A stretch of 64,000 nucleotides of DNA from Flavobacterium hibernum (GCF_000832125.1 NZ_JPRK01000005.1:486881-550880); one strand, 5' to 3'; shown: positions 7,546 to 17,792, numbered from the stretch's first letter. Numbers and translations: made by a program. The notes: a model not told the origin generated them from the letters alone.

Positions 7546-10320
7546 ATGGATAGGTTTTCATTTTTAAATGCAGCGCATACAGAGTTTTTCGCACAATTAT
7601 ATGATCAATATTTAGTAAACCCAGATAGCGTTGAGCCAAGCTGGAGAAGTTTTTTTCAAGGTTTCGACTTTGGACAAACGACTTATAATGACGAAAATCC
7701 AGTTCAACGAATTGTTGAATATGTGACGAGCGAGAACGCAGATTGTAGTTTAGTTTCTGATAAATTACAAAAAGAATTCAATGTATTAAAGTTAATCGAT
7801 GGTTACCGTACACGTGGGCATTTGTTTACAAAAACAAATCCGGTTCGTGATCGTAGAACATCATCTCCTACTTTAGATATCGAAAATTTCGGATTAACAA
7901 CTGCTGATCTTACAACAGTTTTTGATGCTGCTCAAGCAATTGGAGTGGCACCAAGCACATTACAAGATATCATAAAACGTCTTCAATCTATTTATTGCCA
8001 ACACATTGGAATCGAATATATGTATATTCGAAATCCTGGCGTTGTAAAATGGGTTCAGGATAAAATAGGTGTTAATGACAATCAGCCTAACTTCTCTTCA
8101 GAAGAAAAGAAAATTATCTTAGACAAATTAAACCAAGCGGTTTCTTTCGAGAACTTCTTACATACTAAATATGTAGGTCAAAAAAGATTTTCACTTGAAG
8201 GTGGAGAATCTATCATTCCTGCTTTAGATGCTTTGATCGAACAAGCTGCTGAAAAAGGTGTTGAACAATTCGTAATGGGAATGGCTCACCGTGGTCGTTT
8301 GAACGTTTTGGCTAACATCTTCGGAAAATCTACTCAGGACATCTTTGGTGAGTTTGACGGTAAAGATTACGATCAAGAATATTTTGATGGTGACGTAAAA
8401 TACCACTTAGGTCTTACGGCTGACAAAAAAACAAGAACAGGAAAAAATATCAATATCAATTTAGCACCAAACCCTTCTCACTTAGAAACGGTTGGAGCTG
8501 TAATTGAAGGAATCACAAGAGCAAAACAAGATAAATATTTCCCAAATGACTTTTCGAAAGTATTGCCAATTGCTGTTCACGGTGATGCTGCAATTGCTGG
8601 ACAAGGTATTTTGTATGAAATTATTCAAATGGCATTGCTTGACGGTTACAAAACTGGAGGAACAATTCATATAGTAATCAACAACCAAGTTGGTTTTACT
8701 ACAAATTATTTAGACGCTCGTTCTTCTACTTATTGTACAGATGTGGCCAAAGTAACTCTTTCACCAGTATTACACGTAAATGCTGATGATGCTGAAGCTG
8801 TTGTACATGCAGTATCTTTTGCATTGGATTACAGAATGCAATTTGGACGTGACGTATTTATTGACTTATTAGGTTACAGAAAATATGGTCATAACGAAGG
8901 TGATGAACCTCGTTTTACACAACCTGTTTTATACAAAATCATTGCAAAACATAAAAACCCAAGAGATATTTATGCTGAAAAGTTATTATCTGATGGTGTA
9001 ATTACTGCAACTTATGTAAATGCTTTAGAAAAAGAATACAAATCTAGAATGGAGGAGAACTTAGAAGCTTCACGTAAAAAAGATTTGACTATTATAACTC
9101 CATTCATGAAAAACGAATGGAACGGATTTGTTCAGGTAACTGATACGCAAATGCTTGAAAAAGTTAATACTTCTTTCGACAAAAGCGGATTGGATTCTAT
9201 CATAAACACAATCTCAACATTACCATCTGACAAGAAATTTATCAGTAAAATAACTAAAATTGTTACGGATAGAAAAACTGGATACGACAACAACACTATT
9301 GACTGGGGAACTGCTGAAGCATTGGCTTACGGTTCACTTTTGACTGAAGGGTTTGATGTTCGTATTTCAGGTCAGGACGTAGAGCGTGGTACATTCTCTC
9401 ACCGTCATGCTGTAGTAAAAGTTGAAGATTCTGAAGAAGAAGTAATTCTACTTGACGGTATCGAAAACAAAAAAGGAAAATTTGGCGTATTCAATTCACT
9501 TTTATCTGAATACGGTGTACTTGGTTTTGATTATGGATATGCATTGGCTAATCCAAATGCTTTAACTATTTGGGAAGCACAATTTGGAGATTTCTCTAAT
9601 GGAGCCCAAATAATGATTGACCAGTACATTTCATGTGGTGAAGATAAATGGAACAACCAAAACGGTATTGTTTTATTACTACCACACGGATATGAAGGTC
9701 AAGGAGCTGAACACTCATCTGCAAGAATGGAGCGTTATTTACAACTTTGTGCAAGACATAATATGTATGTTGCTGATTGTACAACTCCTGCCAACTTCTT
9801 CCACTTGTTGAGAAGACAGATGAAAACAAATTTCCGTAAACCTTTGGTAGTTTTCTCTCCAAAAAGTTTATTGCGTGATCCAAGATGTGTTTCTACAGTT
9901 GAAGAATTAGCTAACGGAACTTTCCAGGAAACTATCGATGATACTTCTGTAAACAAAAAAGATGTGAAAACATTGGTTTTTGTTACTGGTAAATTCTACT
10001 ATGACATCGTTGCAGAAAGAGAAAATAACGGAAGAAATGACGTTGCAGTGGTTCGTATCGAGCAATTATTCCCTTTCCCAGTAGAGCAAATCAAAGAAAT
10101 CATTGCACAATATCCAAATGCTGATGATTATGTTTGGGCACAAGAAGAACCTAAAAACATGGGAGCTTATAGCTTTATGTTAATGAACTTTGATCTTGTA
10201 AAATGGAGATTAGCTTCATTAAAAGCTTATTCTGCTCCGGCATCAGGAAGTTACACACGTGCAAAACGTCGTCATGCAGATGCAATTAGAATGGTTTTCG
10301 ATAAAAATTTATTCAGATAA
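7546..10320 (+). CDS. sucA: 2-oxoglutarate dehydrogenase E1 component
   Basis: 924 residues from the ATG at 7546 (MDRFSFLNAAHTEF). It is the thiamine-diphosphate-dependent decarboxylase of the 2-oxoglutarate dehydrogenase complex in the TCA cycle, feeding succinyl-CoA formation with E2 next door. Visible family signatures are the N-terminal E2-binding segment (EFFAQLYDQYL...SWRSFF), the HRGRLNVLAN motif, the ThDP/Mg region GDAAIAGQG...NNQVGFTT, and the C-terminal transketolase-like half with SHRHAVV and HGYEGQGAEHSSAR. Length is normal for the family. sucB begins 82 bp downstream on the same strand. The in-frame ATG 13 codons upstream adds a poorly conserved tail and coincides with the promoter. 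Confidence 0.97.
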   Translation: MDRFSFLNAAHTEFFAQLYDQYLVNPDSVEPSWRSFFQGFDFGQTTYNDENPVQRIVEYVTSENADCSLVSDKLQKEFNVLKLIDGYRTRGHLFTKTNPVRDRRTSSPTLDIENFGLTTADLTTVFDAAQAIGVAPSTLQDIIKRLQSIYCQHIGIEYMYIRNPGVVKWVQDKIGVNDNQPNFSSEEKKIILDKLNQAVSFENFLHTKYVGQKRFSLEGGESIIPALDALIEQAAEKGVEQFVMGMAHRGRLNVLANIFGKSTQDIFGEFDGKDYDQEYFDGDVKYHLGLTADKKTRTGKNININLAPNPSHLETVGAVIEGITRAKQDKYFPNDFSKVLPIAVHGDAAIAGQGILYEIIQMALLDGYKTGGTIHIVINNQVGFTTNYLDARSSTYCTDVAKVTLSPVLHVNADDAEAVVHAVSFALDYRMQFGRDVFIDLLGYRKYGHNEGDEPRFTQPVLYKIIAKHKNPRDIYAEKLLSDGVITATYVNALEKEYKSRMEENLEASRKKDLTIITPFMKNEWNGFVQVTDTQMLEKVNTSFDKSGLDSIINTISTLPSDKKFISKITKIVTDRKTGYDNNTIDWGTAEALAYGSLLTEGFDVRISGQDVERGTFSHRHAVVKVEDSEEEVILLDGIENKKGKFGVFNSLLSEYGVLGFDYGYALANPNALTIWEAQFGDFSNGAQIMIDQYISCGEDKWNNQNGIVLLLPHGYEGQGAEHSSARMERYLQLCARHNMYVADCTTPANFFHLLRRQMKTNFRKPLVVFSPKSLLRDPRCVSTVEELANGTFQETIDDTSVNKKDVKTLVFVTGKFYYDIVAERENNGRNDVAVVRIEQLFPFPVEQIKEIIAQYPNADDYVWAQEEPKNMGAYSFMLMNFDLVKWRLASLKAYSAPASGSYTRAKRRHADAIRMVFDKNLFR

Positions 10321-10402
10321 AAAATTAGTTTAACGTTTACGGCTTAAAGCACAACCAAACACTTTAAGCCTTAAACAATACAAACCTTAAACAAAAACAA
10401 AG

Positions 10403-11638
10403 ATGATTTTAGAAATGAAAGTCCCATCACCAGGGGAATCAATAAAAGAAGTTGAAATTGCAACTTGGTTAGTAAAAGACGGAGATTATGTAGAAAAAGA
10501 TCAAGCTATTGCTGAAGTTGACTCAGACAAAGCAACTCTTGAATTACCTGCTGAAATGAGCGGAATTATTACGCTAAAAGCTGAAGAAGGTGATGCAGTT
10601 GCAGTAGGAGCTGTAGTTTGTTTAATTGATACAGATGGTGTAAAACCTGCAGGTGATGCTCCGGCGGCTCCAGCGGCTGAAGCTCCTAAAGCTGAAGCTC
10701 CAAAGGCAGAAGTGAAAGCTGAAGCTCCAAAAGCAGCACCAGCACCAGCAGCAACTTATGCTACAGGAGCTCCATCTCCAGCGGCAAGAAAAATATTAGA
10801 CGAAAAAAATATAGCACCAGCAACTGTTTCAGGAACTGGTAAAGGCGGAAGAATTACTAAAGATGATGCTGTAAATGCAGTACCATCTATGGGAACTCCA
10901 ACTGGTGGAAACCGTGGATCTGAGCGTACAAAATTATCAATGTTACGTCGTAAAGTAGCAGAGAGATTAGTTGCAGCTAAAAACGAAACTGCAATGTTAA
11001 CTACTTTCAACGAAGTTAACATGACGCCAATTAACCAAATTCGTAACGAATACAAAGATGCTTTTAAAGCAAAACACGGTGGTCTAGGTTTAGGTTACAT
11101 GTCTTTCTTTACAAAAGCAGTTACAAGAGCTTTACAATTATATCCGGATGTAAACTCTATGATGGATGGTGATTATAAAATAGCTTATGACTTTGCTGAT
11201 ATTTCAATTGCTGTTTCAGGACCAAAAGGTTTAATGGTTCCTGTAGTTCGTAATGCCGAAAACTTAACTTTCCGTGGAGTTGAAGCTGAAATTAAAAGAT
11301 TAGCACTTAGAGCTCGTGATGGTCAAATCACTGTTGACGATATGACTGGCGGAACTTTTACTATTACTAATGGTGGTGTTTTTGGAAGTATGTTAAGTAC
11401 TCCAATTATCAATCCTCCACAATCAGGAATTTTAGGAATGCACAACATTATTGAGCGTCCAATTGCTGTAAATGGTAAAGTTGAAATTCACCCAATGATG
11501 TATGTAGCTCTTTCTTATGATCACAGAATTATCGACGGACGTGAGTCTGTTGGTTTCTTAGTAGCTGTAAAAGAAGCTTTAGAAAATCCATTAGAATTAT
11601 TGATGAATGGTGACGCTAAACGTGCTTTAGAGTTGTAA
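10403..11638 (+). CDS. sucB: Dihydrolipoyllysine-residue succinyltransferase (2-oxoglutarate dehydrogenase E2)
   Basis: 411 residues. The lipoyl domain spans about 1-78 with the lipoyl lysine at K43 in VDSDKATLE. An Ala/Pro/Glu/Lys-rich swinging linker covers about 85-118. The E1/E3-binding domain (about 122-160, [11 protein letters not shown]...[10 protein letters not shown]) precedes the catalytic domain (about 180-411) with the active-site motif [11 protein letters not shown] (His374, Asp378). It transfers the succinyl group from lipoamide to CoA. It follows sucA directly and ends at an intrinsic terminator, so the pair is an operon. The E3 lipoamide dehydrogenase is not in the window. Confidence 0.97.
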   Translation: MILEMKVPSPGESIKEVEIATWLVKDGDYVEKDQAIAEVDSDKATLELPAEMSGIITLKAEEGDAVAVGAVVCLIDTDGVKPAGDAPAAPAAEAPKAEAPKAEVKAEAPKAAPAPAATYATGAPSPAARKILDEKNIAPATVSGTGKGGRITKDDAVNAVPSMGTPTGGNRGSERTKLSMLRRKVAERLVAAKNETAMLTTFNEVNMTPINQIRNEYKDAFKAKHGGLGLGYMSFFTKAVTRALQLYPDVNSMMDGDYKIAYDFADISIAVSGPKGLMVPVVRNAENLTFRGVEAEIKRLALRARDGQITVDDMTGGTFTITNGGVFGSMLSTPIINPPQSGILGMHNIIERPIAVNGKVEIHPMMYVALSYDHRIIDGRESVGFLVAVKEALENPLELLMNGDAKRALEL

Positions 11639-11661
11639 TTTCATGTAATTTCGATTATAAT

Positions 11662-11697
11662 AAAAAACCTGTTCATTCATTTGAACAGGTTTTTTTT
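11662..11697 (+). terminator. Intrinsic terminator of sucAB
   Basis: Arms at 11662-11675 and 11682-11695 (core ACCTGTTCA / TGAACAGGT) are followed by a T-tract, 23 nt after the sucB stop. Confidence 0.9.
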
Positions 11698-11796
11698 ATA
11701 CAAATCTTACTTAAGATTTGCTTAAGATGTTAATTTTTTAAAAAAACTAAAATTTTATCCTCAAAAAAATATTTTATTTAGAATAAATAAGAATAA

Positions 11797-11828
11797 CTTG
11801 TTTAGTTGGCGCTCAACCACTAAATTTG
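11797..11828 (+). promoter_or_regulatory. Predicted promoter of the siderophore-type receptor
   Basis: The -7 box TAAATTTG (11821-11828) is an exact TAnnTTTG match with CTTG at 11797-11800, spacing 20 bp, within the 17-23 range of Bacteroidetes promoters. The implied start lies about 20 nt before the ATG at 11855 and excludes the upstream in-frame ATG at 11798. Confidence 0.6.
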
Positions 11829-11854
11829 CGCTATTAAAATCAATTCTAAATAAG

Positions 11855-14323
11855 ATGAAATATAAATTTGTAATTTCTTTTTTAAGTTTTTGTCTTTTTC
11901 TTTTAGTGAGCACAACAATCTCTGCACAAGAAAAGGCGACGGTAAAAGGTAAGATAACCTTGAATGATAATGAATCGCCAGAAGGCATTTCTTTGGCTCT
12001 AAAGGGAACAAGATTTGGTGCAAGTACTGACCAAGATGGTAACTACAAAATAAAAAACGTAAAACCCGGAACTTACACTTTAAAAGTTTCCGCAATTGGA
12101 TATACTTCTACTGAAAAAAAGATTACAATTAAGGAAGGTGATGAACTTACTGAGAACTTTAACCTTAGTTCAAATTCAGAAGAATTAACAGAAGTTCTGG
12201 TAAATGGTAGAAAAAATCGTTTTGCTCGCAAAGAAAGTCAAGTAGTATCAAGATTGCCTCTTAAAAATCTTGAAAATCCGCAAGTATACTCTACTATTAC
12301 AGGAGAGGTTTTAAAAGAACAAGTGGTAACCACTTTTGATGATGCCTTAAAAAATGCACCTGGTATTACTCAACTTTGGGCTTCAACAGGTCGTGGCGGA
12401 GATGGCGCAGGTTATTACTCTCTAAGAGGTTTTGCCGTTCAACCTACTATGGTTAATGGATTACCTGGTTTAACAAACGGAAGCTTAGATCCTGCAAATG
12501 TTGATAGAATTGAAATTATTAAAGGACCATCTGGAACATTATTTGGAAGTAGTTTAATCTCTTACGGAGGTCTAATAAACACAACTACTAAAAAACCTTA
12601 TAAAACGTTTGGTGGAGAAGTAAATTATACTGGCGGAAGTTATGGTTTAAATCGTGTAACTGTAGACTTGAACACACCACTAAACGACAAAAAAACTTTA
12701 AACTTTAGAATTAACTCTGCTTATAGCAAACAAGAAAGTTTTCAAGATGCAGGTTTTAGAGAATCTTTTTTTATCGCACCATCTTTATCTTACGAAGTAA
12801 ATGACCGATTATCATTTTTGATAAACACTGAATTTATGAGTAACGAAACAACAAACCCAACGATGTTGTTTTTAGACAGAAGTAATCCTTTACTCGTTCA
12901 TAATATTTCTGACTTAAAATACGATAATAAACGCTCATACACCAGTAATGAACTTACGTTAAAAACGCCTTCATATAATTTACAAGGGCAAATGTTCTAT
13001 AAAATTTCTGATCAATGGAAATCACAAACAGCCTTTGCTTCAAGCACTGCAAAATCAACTGGTAATTATGCTTACCTATACGAAGGAACTGCTTACGTAC
13101 CACAAATTACTGAAGGAATTGTACTTAATAGATATTTCAACTATCAGGACAATAAAAACACATCTATAGACATTCAACAAAATTTTATTGGTGACTTTAA
13201 AATTGGAAATTTAAGAAACAGACTTGTTGTTGGTTTCGATTATTTTAATAGAACAGCGGTAGACCATAATTCTGGATATTTTGGAAATGGCGCTGTTTAT
13301 ATAGGTGATGATTTAGCCGCTTTTAATGCTATTTACGGACCTTCAAATGGTGATACAGGAAAATTAACAAAAGCGGCATCTGATGCAATTGTAGGCAACA
13401 GCCCAAGAAATGACAACAAAACAAAACAAGAAGTTTACAGCGCTTACTTTTCGAATGTAATTAACTTTACTCCTGCTCTATCAGCAATGGTAAGTTTACG
13501 TGCTGACCGTTTTATTAATAGTGGAGATGTTTCTACAGATGCAGATAATTACAATCAAACGGCATTCTCTCCAAAATTTGGTCTAGTATACCAACCAATA
13601 ATTGACAAAGTTTCTCTTTTTGCAAACTACATGAATGGTTTTGCCAATGTAGCTCCCGGTGCAGATCGTGTTGAAGGAATTTCTACCCCAAGAACTTTTA
13701 ATCCAGAACATGCTAATCAATTTGAAGCAGGAACAAAACTGAATATTTTTAAAGACAAAGTCTATGCTACTTTCAGTTATTATGACATTAAAGTATCTGA
13801 TCAGGTTTACGTTGTAGAAACGCCAAGTTCAGATCCAGCAAATATTCCGGCCAATCAAACTTCATATCAAAATGGAGGACAGCATAATAAAGGTTTCGAG
13901 GCCGAAATTGTTTCAAACCCAATAAACGGTTTAAACATCATTTTAGGATACAGCTACAACGATTCTAAACTAACTGCTGGAGATCATGATTTCGTAGGTT
14001 TCAGACCTGAAAGTGCAGGACCTTATAACTTAGCAAACCTTTGGGCTAGTTATAAATTTACTAACGGAACATTGAGAGGATTTGGTTTAGGTCTTGGCGG
14101 AAATTATGTTGGTGATAACAAAATCATGAATAGAAATACAGCTGGAACATTTACTATTCATGAATATGCAGCATTAAATACATCATTATTTTATAGTACT
14201 GAAAGATTCTCTATTAATCTAAAAGTAAACAATCTTACAAACGAACAAATTTATGATGGTTGGTCAACAATTCATCCTAAAGATCCTAGAACTTTTGCAG
14301 CAAGCTTTAGCTATAAATTCTAA
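11855..14323 (+). CDS. TonB-dependent siderophore-type receptor
   Basis: 822 residues from the ATG at 11855 (MKYKFVISFLSF), which places a signal peptide ending ISAQ at the N-terminus. Next come a carboxypeptidase-like beta domain (about 25-105), a plug domain with NAPGITQLWAS...YYSLRGFAVQP and VDRIEIIKGPSGTLFGS, and a barrel ending in Phe (ASFSYKF). The plug is of the FhuA/FhuE siderophore-receptor kind. The downstream DUF3325-like, DUF3649-like and PepSY-TM genes are typical companions of iron-siderophore receptors, so ferric-siderophore import is likely (inference). The specific ligand cannot be told. I see no obvious Fur box. Confidence 0.93.
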   Translation: MKYKFVISFLSFCLFLLVSTTISAQEKATVKGKITLNDNESPEGISLALKGTRFGASTDQDGNYKIKNVKPGTYTLKVSAIGYTSTEKKITIKEGDELTENFNLSSNSEELTEVLVNGRKNRFARKESQVVSRLPLKNLENPQVYSTITGEVLKEQVVTTFDDALKNAPGITQLWASTGRGGDGAGYYSLRGFAVQPTMVNGLPGLTNGSLDPANVDRIEIIKGPSGTLFGSSLISYGGLINTTTKKPYKTFGGEVNYTGGSYGLNRVTVDLNTPLNDKKTLNFRINSAYSKQESFQDAGFRESFFIAPSLSYEVNDRLSFLINTEFMSNETTNPTMLFLDRSNPLLVHNISDLKYDNKRSYTSNELTLKTPSYNLQGQMFYKISDQWKSQTAFASSTAKSTGNYAYLYEGTAYVPQITEGIVLNRYFNYQDNKNTSIDIQQNFIGDFKIGNLRNRLVVGFDYFNRTAVDHNSGYFGNGAVYIGDDLAAFNAIYGPSNGDTGKLTKAASDAIVGNSPRNDNKTKQEVYSAYFSNVINFTPALSAMVSLRADRFINSGDVSTDADNYNQTAFSPKFGLVYQPIIDKVSLFANYMNGFANVAPGADRVEGISTPRTFNPEHANQFEAGTKLNIFKDKVYATFSYYDIKVSDQVYVVETPSSDPANIPANQTSYQNGGQHNKGFEAEIVSNPINGLNIILGYSYNDSKLTAGDHDFVGFRPESAGPYNLANLWASYKFTNGTLRGFGLGLGGNYVGDNKIMNRNTAGTFTIHEYAALNTSLFYSTERFSINLKVNNLTNEQIYDGWSTIHPKDPRTFAASFSYKF

Positions 14324-14331
14324 TAAAAAAC

Positions 14332-14367
14332 AAAACACCTTTTTGCTTGAGCAGAAAGGTGTTTTTT
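14332..14367 (+). terminator. Intrinsic terminator between receptor and accessory genes
   Basis: Arms AAAACACCTTT (14332-14342) and AAAGGTGTTTT (14355-14365) are followed by Ts, 15 nt before the next ATG. Its place inside an apparent operon suggests that it lowers expression of the small membrane-protein genes relative to the receptor. Confidence 0.85.
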
Positions 14368-14381
14368 AAATCCATAAAATC

Positions 14382-14714
14382 ATGATAACAATTGCTAGCC
14401 TTATCGTTTTTTTAGCTTTTTACACTCTATATTACACTTCAAAAAGAGCAACTTTATCGTATGATTTAGGTTTTGAAAAATGGATGAAGAACAATCCTAA
14501 ACCTACCAAAATTACAGGCTTAGTACTTCTTTTTTTAGCTTATTCAATGTGGCTTTTTACACAATCTTTATGTTGTGGAACTTTGATGTTTTTTATTCAA
14601 CTAATGACTATTGGAAGCTTGATTATCATTTTGGCGCCATTAAAAAAAATAAGCCGATTTGCAATTATGGCAATTTTCATAATTGTTGCCTTACTAGAAT
14701 TTTATTACAACTAA
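14382..14714 (+). CDS. DUF3325-like small membrane protein of iron-uptake operon
   Basis: 110 residues with four hydrophobic segments and little else: about 2-20, 44-60, 67-86 and 92-108. The pattern (FYTLYYTSKRATL, WLFTQSLCCGTLMFF, IIILAPLK) fits the DUF3325 family, found beside TonB siderophore receptors and PepSY-TM proteins in many Gram-negatives. It is an inner-membrane protein with no known biochemical role. It is 58 bp after the receptor and 18 bp before the DUF3649-like gene. Family assignment is from memory of the pattern and context, so moderate. Confidence 0.7.
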   Translation: MITIASLIVFLAFYTLYYTSKRATLSYDLGFEKWMKNNPKPTKITGLVLLFLAYSMWLFTQSLCCGTLMFFIQLMTIGSLIIILAPLKKISRFAIMAIFIIVALLEFYYN

Positions 14715-14732
14715 CTTATTTCTAACCAAAAT

Positions 14733-15035
14733 ATGCCAGCAAATCCAAAATATTTAACCCAATCAAAATGGCAACGATTTGCCAAAATTACGGCTGCTAT
14801 ATTGGGCGGCTATTTTGTTTCAATCAGTTTTCACTTAGCATTGGCCGCTTGGTTTAATCGCGCTAATATTCTGATGACAATGGCTTTTTCAGGATTTATA
14901 CTTTGGGTTGCACTTATGGTGGTTGCTTTTTTAGCAAAAAACGGGTGGAAAATTTGGGGTATTTATATCCTCATTACCTTATTTTTTTCTCTTTTTATTT
15001 ACCTGGGACAAACCTACAATCCGATAGCAAAATAA
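14733..15035 (+). CDS. DUF3649-like small membrane protein of iron-uptake operon
   Basis: 100 residues with three hydrophobic helices (about 15-35, 42-64, 72-92) and a basic N-terminus (QSKWQRFAKI). AAILGGYFVS...LALAAWF fits the DUF3649 family, which regularly sits between DUF3325 and PepSY-TM genes in siderophore-receptor operons. It is probably an inner-membrane partner of the PepSY protein whose gene starts 3 bp downstream, which implies translational coupling. No catalytic residues are visible. Confidence 0.7.
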   Translation: MPANPKYLTQSKWQRFAKITAAILGGYFVSISFHLALAAWFNRANILMTMAFSGFILWVALMVVAFLAKNGWKIWGIYILITLFFSLFIYLGQTYNPIAK

Positions 15036-15038
15036 CTC

Positions 15039-16592
15039 ATGAACAATCGCAATTATAATATCTATTTTCATACGCATACTGTTAGCGGAATTGTTATCAG
15101 CGTAGTTCTTTTTGTGATCTTTTTTGCAGGATCTTTTTCTTTCTTTAGAGATGAAATTATCAATTGGGAACGAAGCGAGTCTTCTGCAATAACAAAGGAA
15201 ATTCAATTAGATTACAATACAGCTTTAAACAAACTCGATAAAGAATATGTTTTGCATGGGCGAAATATTACCATTTCGAAACCTAGTAACGAAAGAAGAG
15301 TTGCCGTTTATCTGGAAGGCACAAAAGATACTTTGGCTCCAGCCAAACAAAAAGAAGGATCATTTTTTTATCTCGACACTAAAACCTTTAAAACTTTTAC
15401 TTACGCAGAATCCTATTCTCTTGGAGAGTTTTTATACCGTTTACACTTTTTAGCGCAAATTCCATATCCTGTTGGGTATTACCTTTCTGGCTTTACTGCA
15501 TTATTTTTCCTATTTGCAATTGTAACCGGACTGTTATTACATTGGAAAAAAATAGTTTCAAACTTTTACATTTTCCGCCCAAAAGAAAAATTAAAAACAC
15601 TTTGGACAGATGCGCACACAGCTTTAGGAATGATTGGTTTACCATTTCAATTTGTTTACGCAGTAACGGGAGCATTTTTCATGATTAAGCTCTTAATCGT
15701 AGCGCCAGCTGTAATGGCTTTATATCAAGGCGATCAGGACAAATTATACAAAGAACTAGAATATAATGATCCTGATTATAAATTTGACAATAAAAAACTA
15801 GCAACACCTTTTAATATCGATCAGTTGGTTGCCAAAACAAAAAGCAATTGGTCTGATTTTGATATTACTCGCGTTTTTATTCAGAATTATGGCGATGCCA
15901 ACATGCATGTTATTGTTGAAGGCGAAATGCAAAATCATAAAAAATTCACCGGAATTGGAAAAATTGTTTACCGAATTTCCGACGGAAAAGAAATTGCAAA
16001 GAAAAATCCAATTACGCAGAACAACTATTTAGATGTTGTAAAAAATGTTTTATACAGAATTCACTTTGGTGATTATGGTGGATATGCTTTAAAAATTGTC
16101 AGTTTCGTTTTAGGACTTATCACCTGTTTTGTTATTATTTCCGGAGTAATGATTTGGTTAGTAGCCAGACAAAAAAACAATTTACCAGAAAAGAAAAGGC
16201 GTTTCAACGCAGCTGTAGTTCGCATTTACTTGGCTATTTGCCTGAGCATGTATCCTATTACTGCACTTTCTTTTATTGTCACAAAAATATTTTACCCATT
16301 AAGTCAAGATAATCTGTATTTGGTATATTTTGTGGGATGGCTAGTTCTCACCATCTTTTTTATACTGAAAAAGAATGATGCGTTTACTAATAAATTCTGT
16401 TTAATCTCAGGAAGTATTCTTGGATTTTTAATACCAATTACAAACGGAATAGTTTCCGGAAATTGGTTTTGGAAATCATTTTTAGAAAATAAACTTCAGG
16501 TTTTCTTTATCGATGTTTTCTGGATTATTCTGGCTTCGATAACACTTTATGTTGCATATACTTTAAAACCCAAAAAAGTTGTTACTTCTTAA
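15039..16592 (+). CDS. PepSY-associated TM-helix protein (large paralogue)
   Basis: 517 residues. The N-terminal membrane helix with HTHTVSGIVIS is followed by a periplasmic PepSY-like segment (about 55-135), TM helices near 150-172 and 197-225, a second soluble domain (about 240-340), and a C-terminal helix cluster (about 350-510). The family is linked to siderophore-iron handling, possibly as an inner-membrane ferric reductase; conserved membrane histidines (FHTHTVSG, LHWKK, RIHFGDYG) would suit heme or metal binding. It is the third of four accessory genes in the operon. The C-terminal helix cluster makes it longer than its neighbour. Confidence 0.85.
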   Translation: MNNRNYNIYFHTHTVSGIVISVVLFVIFFAGSFSFFRDEIINWERSESSAITKEIQLDYNTALNKLDKEYVLHGRNITISKPSNERRVAVYLEGTKDTLAPAKQKEGSFFYLDTKTFKTFTYAESYSLGEFLYRLHFLAQIPYPVGYYLSGFTALFFLFAIVTGLLLHWKKIVSNFYIFRPKEKLKTLWTDAHTALGMIGLPFQFVYAVTGAFFMIKLLIVAPAVMALYQGDQDKLYKELEYNDPDYKFDNKKLATPFNIDQLVAKTKSNWSDFDITRVFIQNYGDANMHVIVEGEMQNHKKFTGIGKIVYRISDGKEIAKKNPITQNNYLDVVKNVLYRIHFGDYGGYALKIVSFVLGLITCFVIISGVMIWLVARQKNNLPEKKRRFNAAVVRIYLAICLSMYPITALSFIVTKIFYPLSQDNLYLVYFVGWLVLTIFFILKKNDAFTNKFCLISGSILGFLIPITNGIVSGNWFWKSFLENKLQVFFIDVFWIILASITLYVAYTLKPKKVVTS

Positions 16593-16655
16593 ATATAACT
16601 AAAATAGCTTGTGCCTTATAGATTTAGCGTATACTTTTACGTTTTTATTTAAAAA

Positions 16656-17783
16656 ATGGGGTTCAAAAAACAAGTACGTTTTCTACATAAATGGCTCGGA
16701 TTAATTTCCGGGCTTATTGTTTTTATCATAAGTATTACAGGTTGCATATTTTGCTTTCATGACGAAATAAAAGACATCACCAGAAAAGAATGGCGTTTGG
16801 TTAAACCTCAAAACAAACCATTTGTTCTACCATCTGTATTAGAGGAAAATGCCAAACAAATTGTTCCGAATAATAAGTCAAGTATGGTTTCTTATTATGG
16901 AAAAAACAGATCGGCAATTGTATATACGTATTCAGATTCTGAAAATTTATATCTCTACTTTAATCCATACACAGGAAAATATCTAAAAACTGAAGATCCT
17001 GAAACTGAATTTTTTATTATTGTCGAAAAAATACATTTGTATTTACTCCTGCCAGATTACATTGGCAAACATATTATTGGCGGCGCTACAATTATATTTA
17101 TTCTATTACTAATTTCCGGAATTATTCAATGGTGGCCAAAACGAAAAAGCGATATTAAAAGAAGTTTCTCTGTAAAATTTTCTGCAAAATGGCGTCGTGT
17201 AAATTATGACTGGCATAACACATCAGGCTTTTACATTTCGATAATTGCATTTATTATAGCTATTACAGGTTTAACTTTTACTTATGAATGGGTAGGCGAT
17301 GGCATTTATAAAACTTTCAATTTTGGTGGAGATAAAGAAACCGAAACAAAAGCACCAATTGTTGACACAACAAAATTTAAAACGAATACACTTTTTGCCA
17401 TCGATCGTGCTTTTATAGAAACCGTAAAACTTCAACCAAAAGCCGAAATGATTTTTGTAACGTTTCCGCAACAAAAAGGTGACATCATAAATACGGGAGC
17501 ATATCCTCATACGCTAAGATATGACCATCAAAGTAATTATTATTTTCATCCAAGCGACGGAAAACTTGTCCAAAGCGATCCTTATCATGAAAAGAGTTTA
17601 GGATTGCAAGTGGTCGAAATGAATTACGGAATTCACACCGGACAAATTTTAAACTTATCAGGCAAAATTATTGCTTTTATTGTTAGTTTGATTGCAGCTG
17701 CTTTGCCGATAACTGGTTTTGTAATTTGGTACGGAAGAAGAAAAAAATCTAAAAAAACAGAGCATAAAAAAACCGCTTCATAA
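16656..17783 (+). CDS. PepSY-TM protein
   Basis: 375 residues with classic PepSY-TM layout: helix 1 with LHKWLGLISGLIVFIISITG (about 9-31), periplasmic domain (about 40-120), helix pair (about 137-160 and 186-210, containing DWHNTSGFYISIIAF), second periplasmic domain (about 215-335), and a final helix (about 340-362) with a basic C-terminal tail. Histidines in HKWLG, DWHN and GIHTG are placed as in di-heme-type membrane reductases, but that is family-level inference. It closes the iron-uptake operon; its stop codon lies inside the terminator loop. Confidence 0.88.
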   Translation: MGFKKQVRFLHKWLGLISGLIVFIISITGCIFCFHDEIKDITRKEWRLVKPQNKPFVLPSVLEENAKQIVPNNKSSMVSYYGKNRSAIVYTYSDSENLYLYFNPYTGKYLKTEDPETEFFIIVEKIHLYLLLPDYIGKHIIGGATIIFILLLISGIIQWWPKRKSDIKRSFSVKFSAKWRRVNYDWHNTSGFYISIIAFIIAITGLTFTYEWVGDGIYKTFNFGGDKETETKAPIVDTTKFKTNTLFAIDRAFIETVKLQPKAEMIFVTFPQQKGDIINTGAYPHTLRYDHQSNYYFHPSDGKLVQSDPYHEKSLGLQVVEMNYGIHTGQILNLSGKIIAFIVSLIAAALPITGFVIWYGRRKKSKKTEHKKTAS

Positions 17784-17792
17784 AAGCGGTTT
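17770..17792. terminator. Bidirectional terminator between convergent genes
   Basis: AAACCGCTT (17770-17778) pairs with AAGCGGTTT (17784-17792). The stop codon of the PepSY gene (17781-17783) forms part of the loop. The A-tract on the left would act as a T-tract for the convergent minus-strand gene. Confidence 0.75.
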
